Positions 1 to 9,530 are shown, counted from the first letter of the stretch. The stretch: DNA of 64,000 nt from Vicingaceae bacterium (GCA_028245195.1 JAOKCF010000009.1:1-64000), one strand, 5' to 3'. The notes: generated from the sequence alone by a model not told the origin. Translations and numbers: made by a program.

Positions 1-107
1 AAAAAAGAGAATCTGCAGAAAGTAGTTCTGAAAAAACTGAAACGGACAAACCAGAAGAAGTGAAGCCAGCCGGTGGATTTTCGGATGTTATTTTTGAGGA
101 TTTGTAA
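1..107 (+). CDS. 3' end of an unidentified gene (partial)
   Basis: The window opens inside a reading frame that ends with TAA at 105-107. Only 34 residues are visible. They form a hydrophilic tail rich in Glu, Ser and Lys, followed by a more hydrophobic end (GGFSDVIFEDL). The family cannot be named from this. The gene converges on hutH, and a hairpin lies between them. Confidence 0.55.
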   Translation, partial: KRESAESSSEKTETDKPEEVKPAGGFSDVIFEDL

Positions 108-226
108 AATATAAGCGAAGTCTTAGTCTTTGCTTTTATAAGGAAATATACCACGTAACTTTCTTACTTCTATCTGCCTTTCATTGTAAAGAGTAGTCGA
201 TTTTAAAGGTTTGTATCTAGCAAAGA

Positions 227-250
227 AATTATCTTGAACTCAAGATAATT
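227..250. terminator. Hairpin between convergent genes
   Basis: Perfect 10-bp arms (AATTATCTTG / CAAGATAATT) with a 4-nt loop. It lies between the stop of the partial plus-strand gene and the stop of hutH, where a bidirectional terminator is expected. Neither side has a long T tract. Confidence 0.5.
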
Positions 251-258
251 AAACAGAT

Positions 259-1734
259 TTAATTATTCGCAACAAACTCCCTACTCTTTTTCATCAGCGG
301 ATACATTACCAGATCTTCTTCAATAAAAGCAACATCTTTTCTAAACTTCGACTTCATTGCTTCTACTTTAGTTGAGCTTTTTTCTTTTCTAAAATCCAGT
401 CCTTGACAGGCGGTAAACCACTCCACTCCCACAATTTTTTCAAGATTGTCCACTACTCTTTTCAATTTGGTTGCAGCATTCGCACCCATGCTTACATGGT
501 CTTCTTGTCCGTTTGAGGAATCAATGGTATCTACCGAAGCTGGAGTTGCCAATTGCTTGTTTTGACTTACTGCCGAAGCAGCAGAATATTGAGCAATCAT
601 AAAACCCGAGTTTAAACCGGGCTTATGAACTAAAAAAGCAGGTAACCCTCGAGTTCCAGAAACCAATTTGTAAACTCTTCTCTCCGAAATCGATGCTAAT
701 TCTGCAGTTGCGATAGCCAAAAAGTCCAACACCAATGCCAATGGTTGACCGTGAAAGTTCCCTGCAGAAATCACTTTGTCCTCCTCTATAAAAATTGTAG
801 GATTATCCGTTACGGAATTAATCTCCGTTTCAACCACTTTTGTAGCATACGTTATAGCATCCTTCGATGCTCCGTGAACTTGAGGAGCACACCTAAAACA
901 ATACGGATCTTGGACATGCGCTTTGTAGCGCTTCACAATTTCACTTCCTTCTAAGTTTGCTAAAATTGCTTTTGCAGTGGCTAGCTGACCTTCATGCGGC
1001 CGCACCATATGCACCAATTCATCTAAAGGGTCTACTCTGCCATGATAAGCATCAATAGAAGCCGCAGCAGATAAATCGCACCAAGCAGATAGGTGATTTA
1101 ACCTCAACAATAAATTAGTAGAATAGGCAGACATAAACTGCGTGCCATTTAGCAAGGCTAAGCCTTCTTTCGATTGCAGTCGAATAGCTTCCCATTCCAT
1201 TTTTTTGTTCAGTTCCTTACCCGAAATTCGCTCTCCTTTAAAGTCAACCTCGCCTTCTCCTAACAAGGGTAAGCTCAAATGTGCTAAAGGGGCTAAATCA
1301 CCAGATGCACCTAAACTTCCTTGCTCATAAATAACTGGATAAACACCTTCATTATAAAAATCAATTAATCGCTGAACTGTAACCAACTGCACTCCTGAGT
1401 GACCTTGGGAAATTCCTTGAATTTTTAGCAAAATCATCAGTTTGACAATCTCATGTGGAACCTCATCTCCCATTCCACAGGCATGAGACGTTACCAAGTT
1501 CCACTGCAGTTGCTCTAAACTCTCTTTACCAATAACCGTATCACATAAAGAACCAAAGCCAGTATTAATACCATAAATTGGGTTATCAGAACGTTTCACT
1601 TTATCATCTAAGTATTCTCTACACGCAATAATCTTGTCAGTAGATTCTTGACTCAATTCCAAGTTAGAGTTTGAATCAATTAGCTGTTTGATGTCTGTTA
1701 AACTTAAAAAGCCTGATGTAATTTGATGTACCAT
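259..1734 (-). CDS. hutH: Histidine ammonia-lyase
   Basis: Deaminates L-histidine to urocanate and ammonia, the first step of histidine breakdown in the cytoplasm. The 491-residue length is close to the family's usual ~510. The Ala-Ser-Gly triad that cyclises into the MIO electrophile is at residues 143-145 (LGASGDLAPLAH), and the active-site tyrosine motif YGINTGFG starts at residue 54. No other hut gene is in the window. The gene follows hisS on the same strand after a 30-bp gap filled by an AATTAGTAATT repeat, so co-transcription with hisS is possible. Family assignment is firm; the link with hisS is probably only positional. Confidence 0.96.
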   Translation of the reverse strand: MVHQITSGFLSLTDIKQLIDSNSNLELSQESTDKIIACREYLDDKVKRSDNPIYGINTGFGSLCDTVIGKESLEQLQWNLVTSHACGMGDEVPHEIVKLMILLKIQGISQGHSGVQLVTVQRLIDFYNEGVYPVIYEQGSLGASGDLAPLAHLSLPLLGEGEVDFKGERISGKELNKKMEWEAIRLQSKEGLALLNGTQFMSAYSTNLLLRLNHLSAWCDLSAAASIDAYHGRVDPLDELVHMVRPHEGQLATAKAILANLEGSEIVKRYKAHVQDPYCFRCAPQVHGASKDAITYATKVVETEINSVTDNPTIFIEEDKVISAGNFHGQPLALVLDFLAIATAELASISERRVYKLVSGTRGLPAFLVHKPGLNSGFMIAQYSAASAVSQNKQLATPASVDTIDSSNGQEDHVSMGANAATKLKRVVDNLEKIVGVEWFTACQGLDFRKEKSSTKVEAMKSKFRKDVAFIEEDLVMYPLMKKSREFVANN

Positions 1735-1738
1735 ATTT

Positions 1739-1770
1739 AATTAGTAATTGACAATTAGTAATTACTAATT
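1739..1770. repeat. AATTAGTAATT repeat with 18-bp palindrome
   Basis: AATTAGTAATT occurs at 1739-1749 and 1753-1763, and overlaps its inverted copy AATTACTAATT at 1760-1770. Positions 1753-1770 form a perfect 18-bp palindrome. The hisS stop codon (1765-1767) lies inside it. It fills the hisS-hutH gap and could be a simple intergenic repeat or a weak mRNA hairpin. Confidence 0.6.
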
Positions 1771-3156
1771 AATCGATTTTATTATTTCTTCAACAGATAC
1801 TTTTGACTGTTCTCCGCTTTCCATATTCTTTAAACTCAGTTGACCTGAATTCATTTCATCTTCACCAACCATTACTACAAACGGAATTTGTTTGTCGTTG
1901 GCATATTTCATTTGCTTTTTCATTTTTGCAGCGTCTGGGTACAATTCTGCACGAATTCCTTCCGCTCTCAACTTTTGTAACACACCTAAACAGTAACCTG
2001 CTTCCTTATCTCCAAAGTTGATCAATAAGACTTGGGTTGTTGAATTAGCTGATTCTGGAAAGAGTTTCAACTCTTCTAGAACATCGTAAATACGATCTGC
2101 TCCGAAAGAAATTCCAACTCCTGACATGTTTGGAAGGCCAAATATTCCTGTTAAATCTGCATAGCGGCCGCCTCCACATATACTGCCCATTTTTGCTTCG
2201 TTAGAAACTACTTCGAAAATAGCTCCTGTATAATAGTCTAATCCTCGTGCCAAAGTAACGTCAACTTCTAAAACTCCTTTATTTAAACCTAATGAGTTTA
2301 TCGTATCTAAAATAAACTTTGTTTCTTCAATTCCTTTCAAACCAATTTCTGAACCTGCTAAGAATAAGCCTAACTGATTTAACTTTTCATCGTTGCTGCC
2401 TTCAATTCTGAATAGTGGTTGAATTTTCTCCAACTCCACTCCAGACAAACCTCTTTGAGAAAGTTCTTCGTTTACTTTATCTAAACCAATTTTCTCTAGC
2501 TTATCTATTGCAACTGTAATCGGAATAATCATTTCAGGTCTTCCAATCACTTCAGCTATGCCGCTTAATATTTTACGGTTGTTTAGATTAATCGAAAAAC
2601 TTTTCAGTCCTAAATTGCTCAATACCTCATCGAACAACTTTACTAGCTCCACTTCATTCAACAAAGAATCTGAACCAATAATGTCCGCATCGCACTGGTA
2701 AAACTCTCGATAACGGCCTTTTTGCGGCCGGTCTGCCCGCCAAACAGGTTGAATTTGATACCGCTTAAATGGAAAAGCAATTTCGTTCTGGTGCTGTACA
2801 ACGTATCGTGCAAACGGGACAGTTAAGTCATAGCGGAGGGCCATATCTGCCACATTAGATACATTTCTGTTGAAAAATGTTACATTATCAAAATCAGCTT
2901 TATTAGCAGCTTTTAATTCTGAATTTAAAAGAGCCTTAGTTAATTTATCTCCTCTTTGTAAAACGTTAAAAATTAAACTATCTCCTTCATCCCCATACTT
3001 CCCCGTCAACGTTTCTCTGTTCTCCATGGTTGGAGTTTCAATCTGCTCAAAACCGTACAATTGAAATGATTTTCGAATCGTTTCAAATATATAGTTCCTC
3101 TTCGCCATTACTTGTGGCGAAAAATCTCTCATTCCTTTAGGGATACTAACTTTCAT
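1765..3156 (-). CDS. hisS: Histidyl-tRNA synthetase
   Basis: Charges tRNA-His with histidine in the cytoplasm. It is a class II synthetase of 463 residues. Motif 2 is around residues 147-160 ([15 protein letters not shown]), the histidine-specific motif [10 protein letters not shown] is at 302-311, and the glycine-rich motif [13 protein letters not shown] follows. The start is placed at the Met of [12 protein letters not shown]. The frame stays open 31 codons further upstream, but that stretch is not family-like and is made from an intergenic inverted repeat. It lies downstream of ettA on the same strand. Confidence 0.96.
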   Translation of the reverse strand: MKVSIPKGMRDFSPQVMAKRNYIFETIRKSFQLYGFEQIETPTMENRETLTGKYGDEGDSLIFNVLQRGDKLTKALLNSELKAANKADFDNVTFFNRNVSNVADMALRYDLTVPFARYVVQHQNEIAFPFKRYQIQPVWRADRPQKGRYREFYQCDADIIGSDSLLNEVELVKLFDEVLSNLGLKSFSINLNNRKILSGIAEVIGRPEMIIPITVAIDKLEKIGLDKVNEELSQRGLSGVELEKIQPLFRIEGSNDEKLNQLGLFLAGSEIGLKGIEETKFILDTINSLGLNKGVLEVDVTLARGLDYYTGAIFEVVSNEAKMGSICGGGRYADLTGIFGLPNMSGVGISFGADRIYDVLEELKLFPESANSTTQVLLINFGDKEAGYCLGVLQKLRAEGIRAELYPDAAKMKKQMKYANDKQIPFVVMVGEDEMNSGQLSLKNMESGEQSKVSVEEIIKSIN

Positions 3157-3184
3157 AATAAAAAAAATCTTTAGATTATTCCAA

Positions 3185-3244
3185 TAAAGGATTAAGGAAA
3201 TAAGATCAAAGAGTTGACCTTCATCTTTATTCCTTAATCCTTTA
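3185..3244. repeat. Long inverted repeat between ettA and hisS
   Basis: TAAAGGATTAAGGAAATAA at 3185-3203 is matched by TTTATTCCTTAATCCTTTA at 3226-3244, broken by one bulged A. The loop is about 22 nt. It sits in the gap between the ettA stop and the hisS start. It could act as a terminator or attenuator in the leader of hisS, or be an intergenic repeat family member. Confidence 0.6.
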
Positions 3245-3252
3245 GCCAAATT

Positions 3253-4938
3253 TTATTTCACCAGTTTTCTATACTTAAACTTTGTCGGTTGATCTCCCAA
3301 ACGTTTTCTCTTATTCTCTTCGTATTCGGAAAACCCTCCTTCAAAGAAATACACACTTGCATCGCCTTCAAAAGCTAAAATGTGCGTACAAATCCTATCC
3401 AAGAACCATCTGTCGTGAGAAATAACTACCGCACAACCTGCAAAGTTTTCTATACCTTCTTCTAATGCTCTCAATGTATTAACGTCAATATCATTCGTTG
3501 GCTCATCGAGAAGTAAAACGTTCGCCTCAATTTTTAAGGTCAATGCTAAATGCAGTCGGTTTCTTTCTCCACCAGAAAGCACTCCTACTTTCTTATTCTG
3601 ATCACCACCGTTAAAGTTGAAACGAGATAAATAAGCTCTTGAATTTACAATCTTACCGCCAATTTCCATTTGGTCGTTACCGCCAGCAACTACTTCAAAA
3701 ACGGTTTGTTCTAAATCTAAATCTTCATGCGCTTGATCTACATAACCCAGTTCAACCGTTGAACCAACTTTAAAATCTCCTGAATCAGGCGTTTCTTCGC
3801 CCATTATCATTTTAAACAAGGTTGTTTTACCTGCACCGTTTGGCCCAACAATTCCTACAATACCTGCAGGCGGCAATTTAAAGTTCAAGTTTTCGTACAA
3901 CAATCTGTCGCCAAAACCTTTTGAAACATTAACTGCCTCAATCACTTCATTTCCTAAACGCTGACCATTTGGAATTGGGATTTCTAATTGTTGAACTTCC
4001 TCTTTACCACCATCTGCCATCAGCTTATCATAGTTCGCCAAACGAGCTTTTGACTTGCTGCGCTTTGCCTTCGGATTCATTCGAGACCACTCCAGTTCCT
4101 TCTCTAAGTTCTTTCTTCTTTTACTTTCAGTTTTCTCTTCCGCTTTAAGTCTCTTCGATTTTTGCTCTAACCATGAAGTATAGTTTCCTTCGTAAGGAAT
4201 TCCCTGTCCTCTGTCTAGTTCTAAAATCCAACCTGCTGCATTGTCTAAGAAATACCTATCGTGAGTTACCGCAATTACAGTTCCTTTATACTGCTGTAAA
4301 TGCTGCTCTAACCAAAATACAGATTCTGCATCCAAGTGGTTAGTTGGCTCATCTAATAGTAAAATGTCGGGCTCTTGTAATAACAATCTACAAAGTGCGA
4401 CTCTTCTTCTTTCTCCTCCAGATAAATTGGCAACCAAAGCGTCTGGCTCAGGACAACGAAGAGCATCCATTGCTCTTTCTAACTTTGTATCTAATTCCCA
4501 AGCATTCAGCGCATCGATTTGTGTTGAAAGACGCTCTTGCTCTTTCATCAACTCTTCCATCTTATCAGGGTTCTCTAAAATCTCTGGTTCTCCAAATTTT
4601 GCATTACATTCTTCGTAAGCTTTCAAAACGGCCACTGTTTCAGCAGCTCCTTCTTCAACTATTTCTTTTACCGTTTTTGTATCGTCTAATTGCGGTTCTT
4701 GAGACAACATTCCAACTGAATATCCTTCAGAGAAAACAACATCACCTGCATATCCGCTCTTTTCTTCTCCCGCAATGATTCTCATTAAGGTAGATTTACC
4801 AGAACCATTCAGACCAATGATTCCGATTTTAGCTCCGTAAAAGAAAGAAAGGTATATATTTTTAAGTATGGGTTTCCCCGATGGCAGTGACTTTGTTAAG
4901 TTAACCATCGAAAAAATTATCTTTTTATCGTCAGACAT
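3253..4938 (-). CDS. ettA: ABC-F ATPase, energy-dependent translational throttle EttA
   Basis: A soluble tandem ABC ATPase of 561 residues without membrane segments. EttA binds the ribosomal E site and gates the first elongation steps according to the ATP/ADP ratio. Walker A motifs are GLNGSGKST (residues 42-50) and GPNGAGKTT (365-373). The two ABC signatures are LSGGERRR and LSGGERNR, with Walker B DEPTNHLD and DEPTNDID. The basic linker between the cassettes (about 260-310) fits the EttA subgroup, whose usual length is ~555. The upstream 250 bp hold no other gene except a decayed NDH-2 fragment. Confidence 0.94.
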   Translation of the reverse strand: MSDDKKIIFSMVNLTKSLPSGKPILKNIYLSFFYGAKIGIIGLNGSGKSTLMRIIAGEEKSGYAGDVVFSEGYSVGMLSQEPQLDDTKTVKEIVEEGAAETVAVLKAYEECNAKFGEPEILENPDKMEELMKEQERLSTQIDALNAWELDTKLERAMDALRCPEPDALVANLSGGERRRVALCRLLLQEPDILLLDEPTNHLDAESVFWLEQHLQQYKGTVIAVTHDRYFLDNAAGWILELDRGQGIPYEGNYTSWLEQKSKRLKAEEKTESKRRKNLEKELEWSRMNPKAKRSKSKARLANYDKLMADGGKEEVQQLEIPIPNGQRLGNEVIEAVNVSKGFGDRLLYENLNFKLPPAGIVGIVGPNGAGKTTLFKMIMGEETPDSGDFKVGSTVELGYVDQAHEDLDLEQTVFEVVAGGNDQMEIGGKIVNSRAYLSRFNFNGGDQNKKVGVLSGGERNRLHLALTLKIEANVLLLDEPTNDIDVNTLRALEEGIENFAGCAVVISHDRWFLDRICTHILAFEGDASVYFFEGGFSEYEENKRKRLGDQPTKFKYRKLVK

Positions 4939-5186
4939 TAATTAAATTTTAAAGTTTCAACAAATTTGTGAATTTATTAGCGTTTCTCCTTGCAATACTG
5001 CGATTATTTCTTATTCTTGACAGACTTATTTGTAAAAGCAGTGTTTCACATTGGAAATTAATTTCGCTGAAATTTTCTAATAATTAGACGAGCTCGAAGA
5101 TCAAAGCTAAAGTAATTGTAACTACAGTTAAAAAAGGTAATTACTCGATTTCTAAATCCTACTAATGAAATCAGGTGATCAAACAT

Positions 5187-5354
5187 CTATACAAACCAAG
5201 CTTGGTATAATAACGGTTGAAAAGTGTGATAGTTATTTTTATCTAATATCGCAACTTTAAAGTTCTTATTTTCAAGCTCTTTGGCAATGTGCAGACCGCC
5301 AAAACCACCTCCAATAATTACCACTCTTTTAAATTCTCTTTCCTGTATATTCAC
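5187..5354 (-). pseudogene. N-terminal fragment of a type II NADH dehydrogenase
   Basis: The frame reads from a GTG at 5354 through KRVVIIGGGFGG (the FAD-binding Rossmann glycine motif) and ends NNYHTFQPLLYQ, then AWFV and a stop. Intact NDH-2 proteins start this way and run to over 400 residues, continuing QVATAGL after PLLYQ. Only 55 residues remain. The rest has been deleted, and the family's ATG appears as GTG. Nothing downstream resembles the remaining domains. It is a remnant rather than a working gene. Confidence 0.8.
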
Positions 5355-5365
5355 TCTTAAATTGT

Positions 5366-6034
5366 TTAAAAATTTGTCGCAATCGCTTTTAATTCAGATG
5401 AATTAAAAGCCTTTTGCTTTGGTGCCGCATTTGCTATAAAAATCATGGCTTGAGCTACCTCTTCATCATAAATACCTTTATACTTATTTGCTGGCCCAAC
5501 CATCAGAAAACCTAAAGTTTTCATCAAGGCTATTCCAATTTTTTCCCCTAAACGGAACTCCTCTCGGTCTCCAAAAAGCATTGATGGTCTAACTGCATAA
5601 GAATTTTCAGGCCCGACTTGCCAAACAGCTTCTTCTGCCCTTCCTTTAGTTTTAGTATAAAAATTACTTGATTTTGAATTCGCTCCGATTGCTGAAATAT
5701 GCACAAGATGTGCAACTTGGTTTTGTTTAGCCATCCGTGCAATTTCAGTTGGGTATTCCAAATCTACCTTTTCAAAAGCCGACTTTGATCCCGCCTTTTT
5801 AATCGTGGTTCCTAGACAAATAAATACATCATCAACTTTAAATGAATCGGCATACTTTGCAAGATGATCAAAATCGACAAGCACTTCTTCTATTTTAGCA
5901 TTCGTGTAATTTTTAGTTCGTCTATTGGCAACTCGAACAACTATATATCTCTCATCATCAACTAGTAAATTAACCAATTTCTGCCCCACTAATCCGGTTG
6001 CACCAAATACCAATACAGTTTTATGTTTACTCAT
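5366..6034 (-). CDS. Atypical short-chain dehydrogenase, NAD(P)-binding (HTATIP2/TIP30-like)
   Basis: A 222-residue Rossmann-fold protein with the dinucleotide motif VFGATGLVG at residues 9-17. It has the family's VFICLGTTIKKAGS segment, the HISAIGA strand and a YxxxK-type YTKTKGRAE segment. Members are atypical SDRs that bind NADPH; the substrate is not known. No signal peptide or membrane segment is visible. It is divergent from the TPR gene at 6096, with about 60 bp between the starts. Confidence 0.85.
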   Translation of the reverse strand: MSKHKTVLVFGATGLVGQKLVNLLVDDERYIVVRVANRRTKNYTNAKIEEVLVDFDHLAKYADSFKVDDVFICLGTTIKKAGSKSAFEKVDLEYPTEIARMAKQNQVAHLVHISAIGANSKSSNFYTKTKGRAEEAVWQVGPENSYAVRPSMLFGDREEFRLGEKIGIALMKTLGFLMVGPANKYKGIYDEEVAQAMIFIANAAPKQKAFNSSELKAIATNF

Positions 6035-6095
6035 TTTTTGACCTTAATTTTGTTCCCTAATTTAAACATTACAATACATTTAACGTTAAATAAGT

Positions 6096-6689
6096 ATGAA
6101 TAAATATCAACAAAAATTTGATAAAGGAGTTGAGGAATTAAGAGCAGGAAATCTCGACAAATCGTTGAGTATTTTTAATGCATTAGTTAAAGCTGAACCC
6201 ACTATCGGAGATTATTGGAGCGAAAGAGGTGTAGTTTACTTTCATCTGGGAAAGAAAAAAGAATCTTTAGCTAATATGGATGAGGCTGTGCGGTTGCAAC
6301 CTAAAAAACCTTATCGATATTCAAGCAGGGCCTATATTCGAGGTCACTTTAAATTGACCCAAGAGGCCATTGCTGATTATGAAAAATGCATAGAACTAGA
6401 TCCTGAAGATGCGGTAGCCCAAAATAATTTAGGCATGCTACAAGAGCAGTTGGGTTACAAAAAAGAAGCTAAGAAACGCTTCGGTATCGCTGATGACTTA
6501 ATGGAAGAACCAAAAGGAAATACTGACCTCGGCATTCAGGGTGAACCATTAGAAGCAAGAAACATTCAGAAAGAAATTAACGAAGCCAAAAAGAACCAAA
6601 GTATTTGGAGTGAATTGAAATCGCTTGCCTCAAAACAAGGAAGAGACTCTTTTGGGAAATTTGTAAAGTCCGGGTTTAAGAAGACTTAA
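6096..6689 (+). CDS. Tetratricopeptide repeat protein
   Basis: A 197-residue soluble protein. Three or so TPR units fill residues 1-130; the clearest is AIADYEKCIELDPEDAVAQ. A charged C-terminal tail follows. It has no signal peptide, so it is probably a cytoplasmic scaffold; the partner is unknown. Its stop codon interlocks with that of dapA in a shared TTAA. Confidence 0.85.
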   Translation: MNKYQQKFDKGVEELRAGNLDKSLSIFNALVKAEPTIGDYWSERGVVYFHLGKKKESLANMDEAVRLQPKKPYRYSSRAYIRGHFKLTQEAIADYEKCIELDPEDAVAQNNLGMLQEQLGYKKEAKKRFGIADDLMEEPKGNTDLGIQGEPLEARNIQKEINEAKKNQSIWSELKSLASKQGRDSFGKFVKSGFKKT

Positions 6690-7564
6690 ACTAAACTCTT
6701 TAGCTCCAACTTCAATTCATCGAACAATTTGTCGGAAGCCTTCAATAAAGGCATTCTAACTTCCTCACCACAAATGCCCTGCAACTTTAAAGCAGCTTTT
6801 ACACCTGCAGGGTTTCCTTCTGTAAAAAGTAGATTTGTGAAGTCTAGAGATTTAAAATGTAAATTTCTTGCTTTATCGTTTTCAGCTTTCAAACTTGCGT
6901 TTACAATATCTGAAGTCAATTTTGGTTGAGAGTTAGCTAATACTGAAATTACTCCTGCTCCACCGCAAGTAATGGTTGGAAAATTCAATGCATCTTCTCC
7001 GGAGATCAATAAAAAGTCAGCAGGTTTACCTTTTGCAATTTCCATAACTTGATTCAAATCACCTGATGCTTCCTTCATGGCAACAATATTTTCAAAATCA
7101 TGAGCCAAGCGTAAAGTTGTATCCGCTGTCATATTTGAGGCTGTTCTACCCGGCACATTGTACAAAATCAATGGCAAAGGTGAATGCTCTGAAAGCACCT
7201 TGTAATGCTGGTAAATGCCTTCTTGAGTTGGCTTGTTGTAATATGGGCTTGCAGACAGGATAGCATCTACACCTGCTAATTCAACTCGCTCAAACTCGTC
7301 TACAACACCTGCTGTATTGTTGCCACCAATGCCAATAACAATCGGTAATCTTCCATTGTTGACAGATTTAACATGAGCTAAGACATGATCTTTCTCTTCC
7401 GTATTTAAGGTAGCCGTTTCTCCTGTAGTTCCTAAAACTACAAGATAATCTAGTCCACCATTAATTACATGATTTACCAAATTCGAAAGGCCATCAAAAT
7501 CAATTGTCCCATCGGCTAAAAATGGAGTAACCAATGCGACTCCTGTACCTTTAATTTTATCCAT
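6686..7564 (-). CDS. dapA: 4-hydroxy-tetrahydrodipicolinate synthase
   Basis: Condenses pyruvate with aspartate semialdehyde in the lysine and meso-diaminopimelate pathway. The TIM-barrel enzyme has 292 residues, the usual length. The Schiff-base lysine is K164 (AMKEASGD), the catalytic tyrosine is Y135 (LYNVPGR), and the threonine pair is T46-T47 (GTTGE). It is the last gene of a minus-strand run recF-DUF721-DUF6913-dapA, with only 1 bp to the gene before it. Confidence 0.97.
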   Translation of the reverse strand: MDKIKGTGVALVTPFLADGTIDFDGLSNLVNHVINGGLDYLVVLGTTGETATLNTEEKDHVLAHVKSVNNGRLPIVIGIGGNNTAGVVDEFERVELAGVDAILSASPYYNKPTQEGIYQHYKVLSEHSPLPLILYNVPGRTASNMTADTTLRLAHDFENIVAMKEASGDLNQVMEIAKGKPADFLLISGEDALNFPTITCGGAGVISVLANSQPKLTSDIVNASLKAENDKARNLHFKSLDFTNLLFTEGNPAGVKAALKLQGICGEEVRMPLLKASDKLFDELKLELKSLV

Positions 7565-7565
7565 T

Positions 7566-8096
7566 TTATTTCTTATTTATCATTTTCAAATAAGTCGTTG
7601 TCTGACCTAGAAAGAAATCCAATTCTTTGTTATCTGTGCTAATTGTAAGGTCACAAATATCGTTCTGATAACCATTCGCGCGACCAATTTTAAAATGAGC
7701 CTTAGATAAGGTAGAAATAACTTTTAAACTAAAAATCGATGTAAAATTCAAATCAATCATCAAATGATATTCCTTTCCGATTACTTTTAGAATTCGATTA
7801 TCCTTAGGAAAACCAAGCCTATTCAAGCACTTTTTGTCGTAATAAATGTAACTTAACTCATCTTGAGGTCTCTTGTCATCCTTGCTTTTTAACTTATAAA
7901 ATCCGGCAGTGTCAGTTTTTACTCCTTCTTCTTTCAGAAAACGAGCAAAATCTCGTACTTTTTTCTCAACTGAAGAATTGCTAGCATCATAAACCAACAA
8001 GGCTGTCTTAGCAGTTGCCAAGTTTATTGCACCAATCTTCCTATTTACTCTTTTTAGCTTCTGAGCCAAATATTTATCTGCAATGAATTGGATCAT
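7566..8096 (-). CDS. DUF6913-like protein of Bacteroidota
   Basis: A 176-residue protein without signal peptide or membrane spans. It has a basic N-terminus, a YYDKKCLNRLG segment, and the conserved HLMIDLNF plus FKIGRAN stretches seen in this Bacteroidota-only family. The function is not known. It overlaps the DUF721 gene by 4 nt and abuts dapA. This order is consistent with a translationally coupled operon. The family name is from memory of these motifs. Confidence 0.7.
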   Translation of the reverse strand: MIQFIADKYLAQKLKRVNRKIGAINLATAKTALLVYDASNSSVEKKVRDFARFLKEEGVKTDTAGFYKLKSKDDKRPQDELSYIYYDKKCLNRLGFPKDNRILKVIGKEYHLMIDLNFTSIFSLKVISTLSKAHFKIGRANGYQNDICDLTISTDNKELDFFLGQTTTYLKMINKK

Positions 8097-8383
8097 TTTA
8101 AGTGGATATCTTTCACCATTACTTTACCTGCCTTATCGTTTAGTCTTTGTATTAAATCACTTTTTACATAACTTAATTCTTGACGTAAAGTTGAAGAATC
8201 AAGTTTAACAAATAATACCCCTTTATTAAAATAAATTTCTTTGGTGTGATTCGCTATCATTTTCCCTACTAACTCTTCCCAACTTTTCACTAAACTCATC
8301 TCATCTAGCTTGTCTCCCAAGCCATATGATCGTAACATTTTATCAACCAATTGTTTCAATGGCTTTTCTTTTTCATTTGACAT
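8093..8383 (-). CDS. DUF721 (DciA-like) protein
   Basis: A 96-residue DUF721 protein. It has the family's VKSWEELVGKMIANHT core and the VKLDSSTLRQEL strand that match the KH-like domain of DciA, the helicase operator of most bacteria. It is shorter than proteobacterial DciA. It overlaps recF by 11 nt, as is common in Bacteroidota, and so sits in a replication and repair context. A role in loading DnaB is inferred from the family, not shown here. Confidence 0.85.
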   Translation of the reverse strand: MSNEKEKPLKQLVDKMLRSYGLGDKLDEMSLVKSWEELVGKMIANHTKEIYFNKGVLFVKLDSSTLRQELSYVKSDLIQRLNDKAGKVMVKDIHLK

Positions 8384-9479
8384 TTTTTACCTCCCCTTTT
8401 TCAATTGAAAATGCTTTAAATTCTACTTTCAGTTCATTGAACAAACTAGGCAATCGATCCAAATGAGTATCTGTTATAAATACTTGACCGAACCAATCCT
8501 TTTGAACTACTGTCATCAATTTAGCTACCCTTTCTTCGTCTAATTTATCATAAATATCATCCAAAAGTAAGATTGGAGCAATCTTCTTGTGATCTTTTAA
8601 AAACTCTGCCTGAGCTAATTTCAGGGAAAGTAAAAATGTTTTTTGCTGGCCTTGTGAACCAAACTTTTTTAAGGGTTTATCGCCCAAATTAAATCCTAAG
8701 TCATCTTTGTGAATCCCTGTAGAGGTATACGTCAACCTCCTATCCTTATCTCTCGAATTTAATAGATTATCAGAAAATGAAGCATCATTTAATTGAGAGA
8801 TATAATCCATACTTACCACCTCTTCATTACCACTAATAAACTGATAATACTTTTGAAATAAAGGGAGAAATTCAACAATAAATTGACTCCGAGCTTCGAA
8901 AACAGGCACTCCGTAGTTCATCAATTGCTCATCCCAAATGGCCAAACTTTCCTCCTCAAACCTTCGAATTTCCATAAACTTTTTCAACAACCTATTGCGT
9001 TGAGAAAGTGCTTTATTGTATTGAATCAAATCATCCAAATACCTTCTATTATACTGCGAGATAATTAAATCCAAAAACTTTCGTCGAACCTCGCTTCCCT
9101 CAATAATCAGGAGAGAATCCGAAGGAGAAATCATTACCAAAGGAATTAGTCCAATGTGATCTGCAATTCTCTCGTAGACCTTCTTATTTCGTTTTACCTG
9201 CTTTTTTTGACCTTTTTTTAATCCGATATGAATTTTTTCCAGCTCATCTTCTCTGCTAAATTCGCCAGTTAAGGTCATAAATCCTTCTTCATCTCTGATT
9301 AACTGGGAATCAATTGGATTGAAAAAGCTTTTGCTAAATGAAAGGTAATAAATGGCATCTAAAAGATTTGTTTTTCCTTGACCGTTATTTCCTAGAAAGC
9401 AGTTAATCTGAGGTGAAAGCGAAAGACTTACCTCTTCGTAGTTTTTAAAGTTTAAAAGTTGTAAATTATTTAGATGCAT
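8373..9479 (-). CDS. recF: DNA replication and repair protein RecF
   Basis: An SMC-like ATPase that loads RecA at single-strand gaps with RecO and RecR. The protein has 368 residues, the usual size. Walker A is GNNGQGKTN (residues 30-38), the signature-like segment is KKFGSQGQQKTF, and Walker B is LLLDDIYDKLDEER. It is the first gene of the minus-strand operon with DUF721, DUF6913 and dapA. It is divergent from the TPR membrane protein gene, which has its own promoter in the gap. Confidence 0.96.
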   Translation of the reverse strand: MHLNNLQLLNFKNYEEVSLSLSPQINCFLGNNGQGKTNLLDAIYYLSFSKSFFNPIDSQLIRDEEGFMTLTGEFSREDELEKIHIGLKKGQKKQVKRNKKVYERIADHIGLIPLVMISPSDSLLIIEGSEVRRKFLDLIISQYNRRYLDDLIQYNKALSQRNRLLKKFMEIRRFEEESLAIWDEQLMNYGVPVFEARSQFIVEFLPLFQKYYQFISGNEEVVSMDYISQLNDASFSDNLLNSRDKDRRLTYTSTGIHKDDLGFNLGDKPLKKFGSQGQQKTFLLSLKLAQAEFLKDHKKIAPILLLDDIYDKLDEERVAKLMTVVQKDWFGQVFITDTHLDRLPSLFNELKVEFKAFSIEKGEVKNVK

Positions 9480-9530
9480 CGTCTGGCAAAAATACCTAAA
9501 GCTACAACGAAAAATGCTAAAAAAAATTAA

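Noticed and set aside
3157-3249. In-frame N-terminal extension of 31 residues on hisS
   Set aside because: It is translated from the intergenic inverted repeat and has no synthetase similarity; the family start [12 protein letters not shown] is clear.
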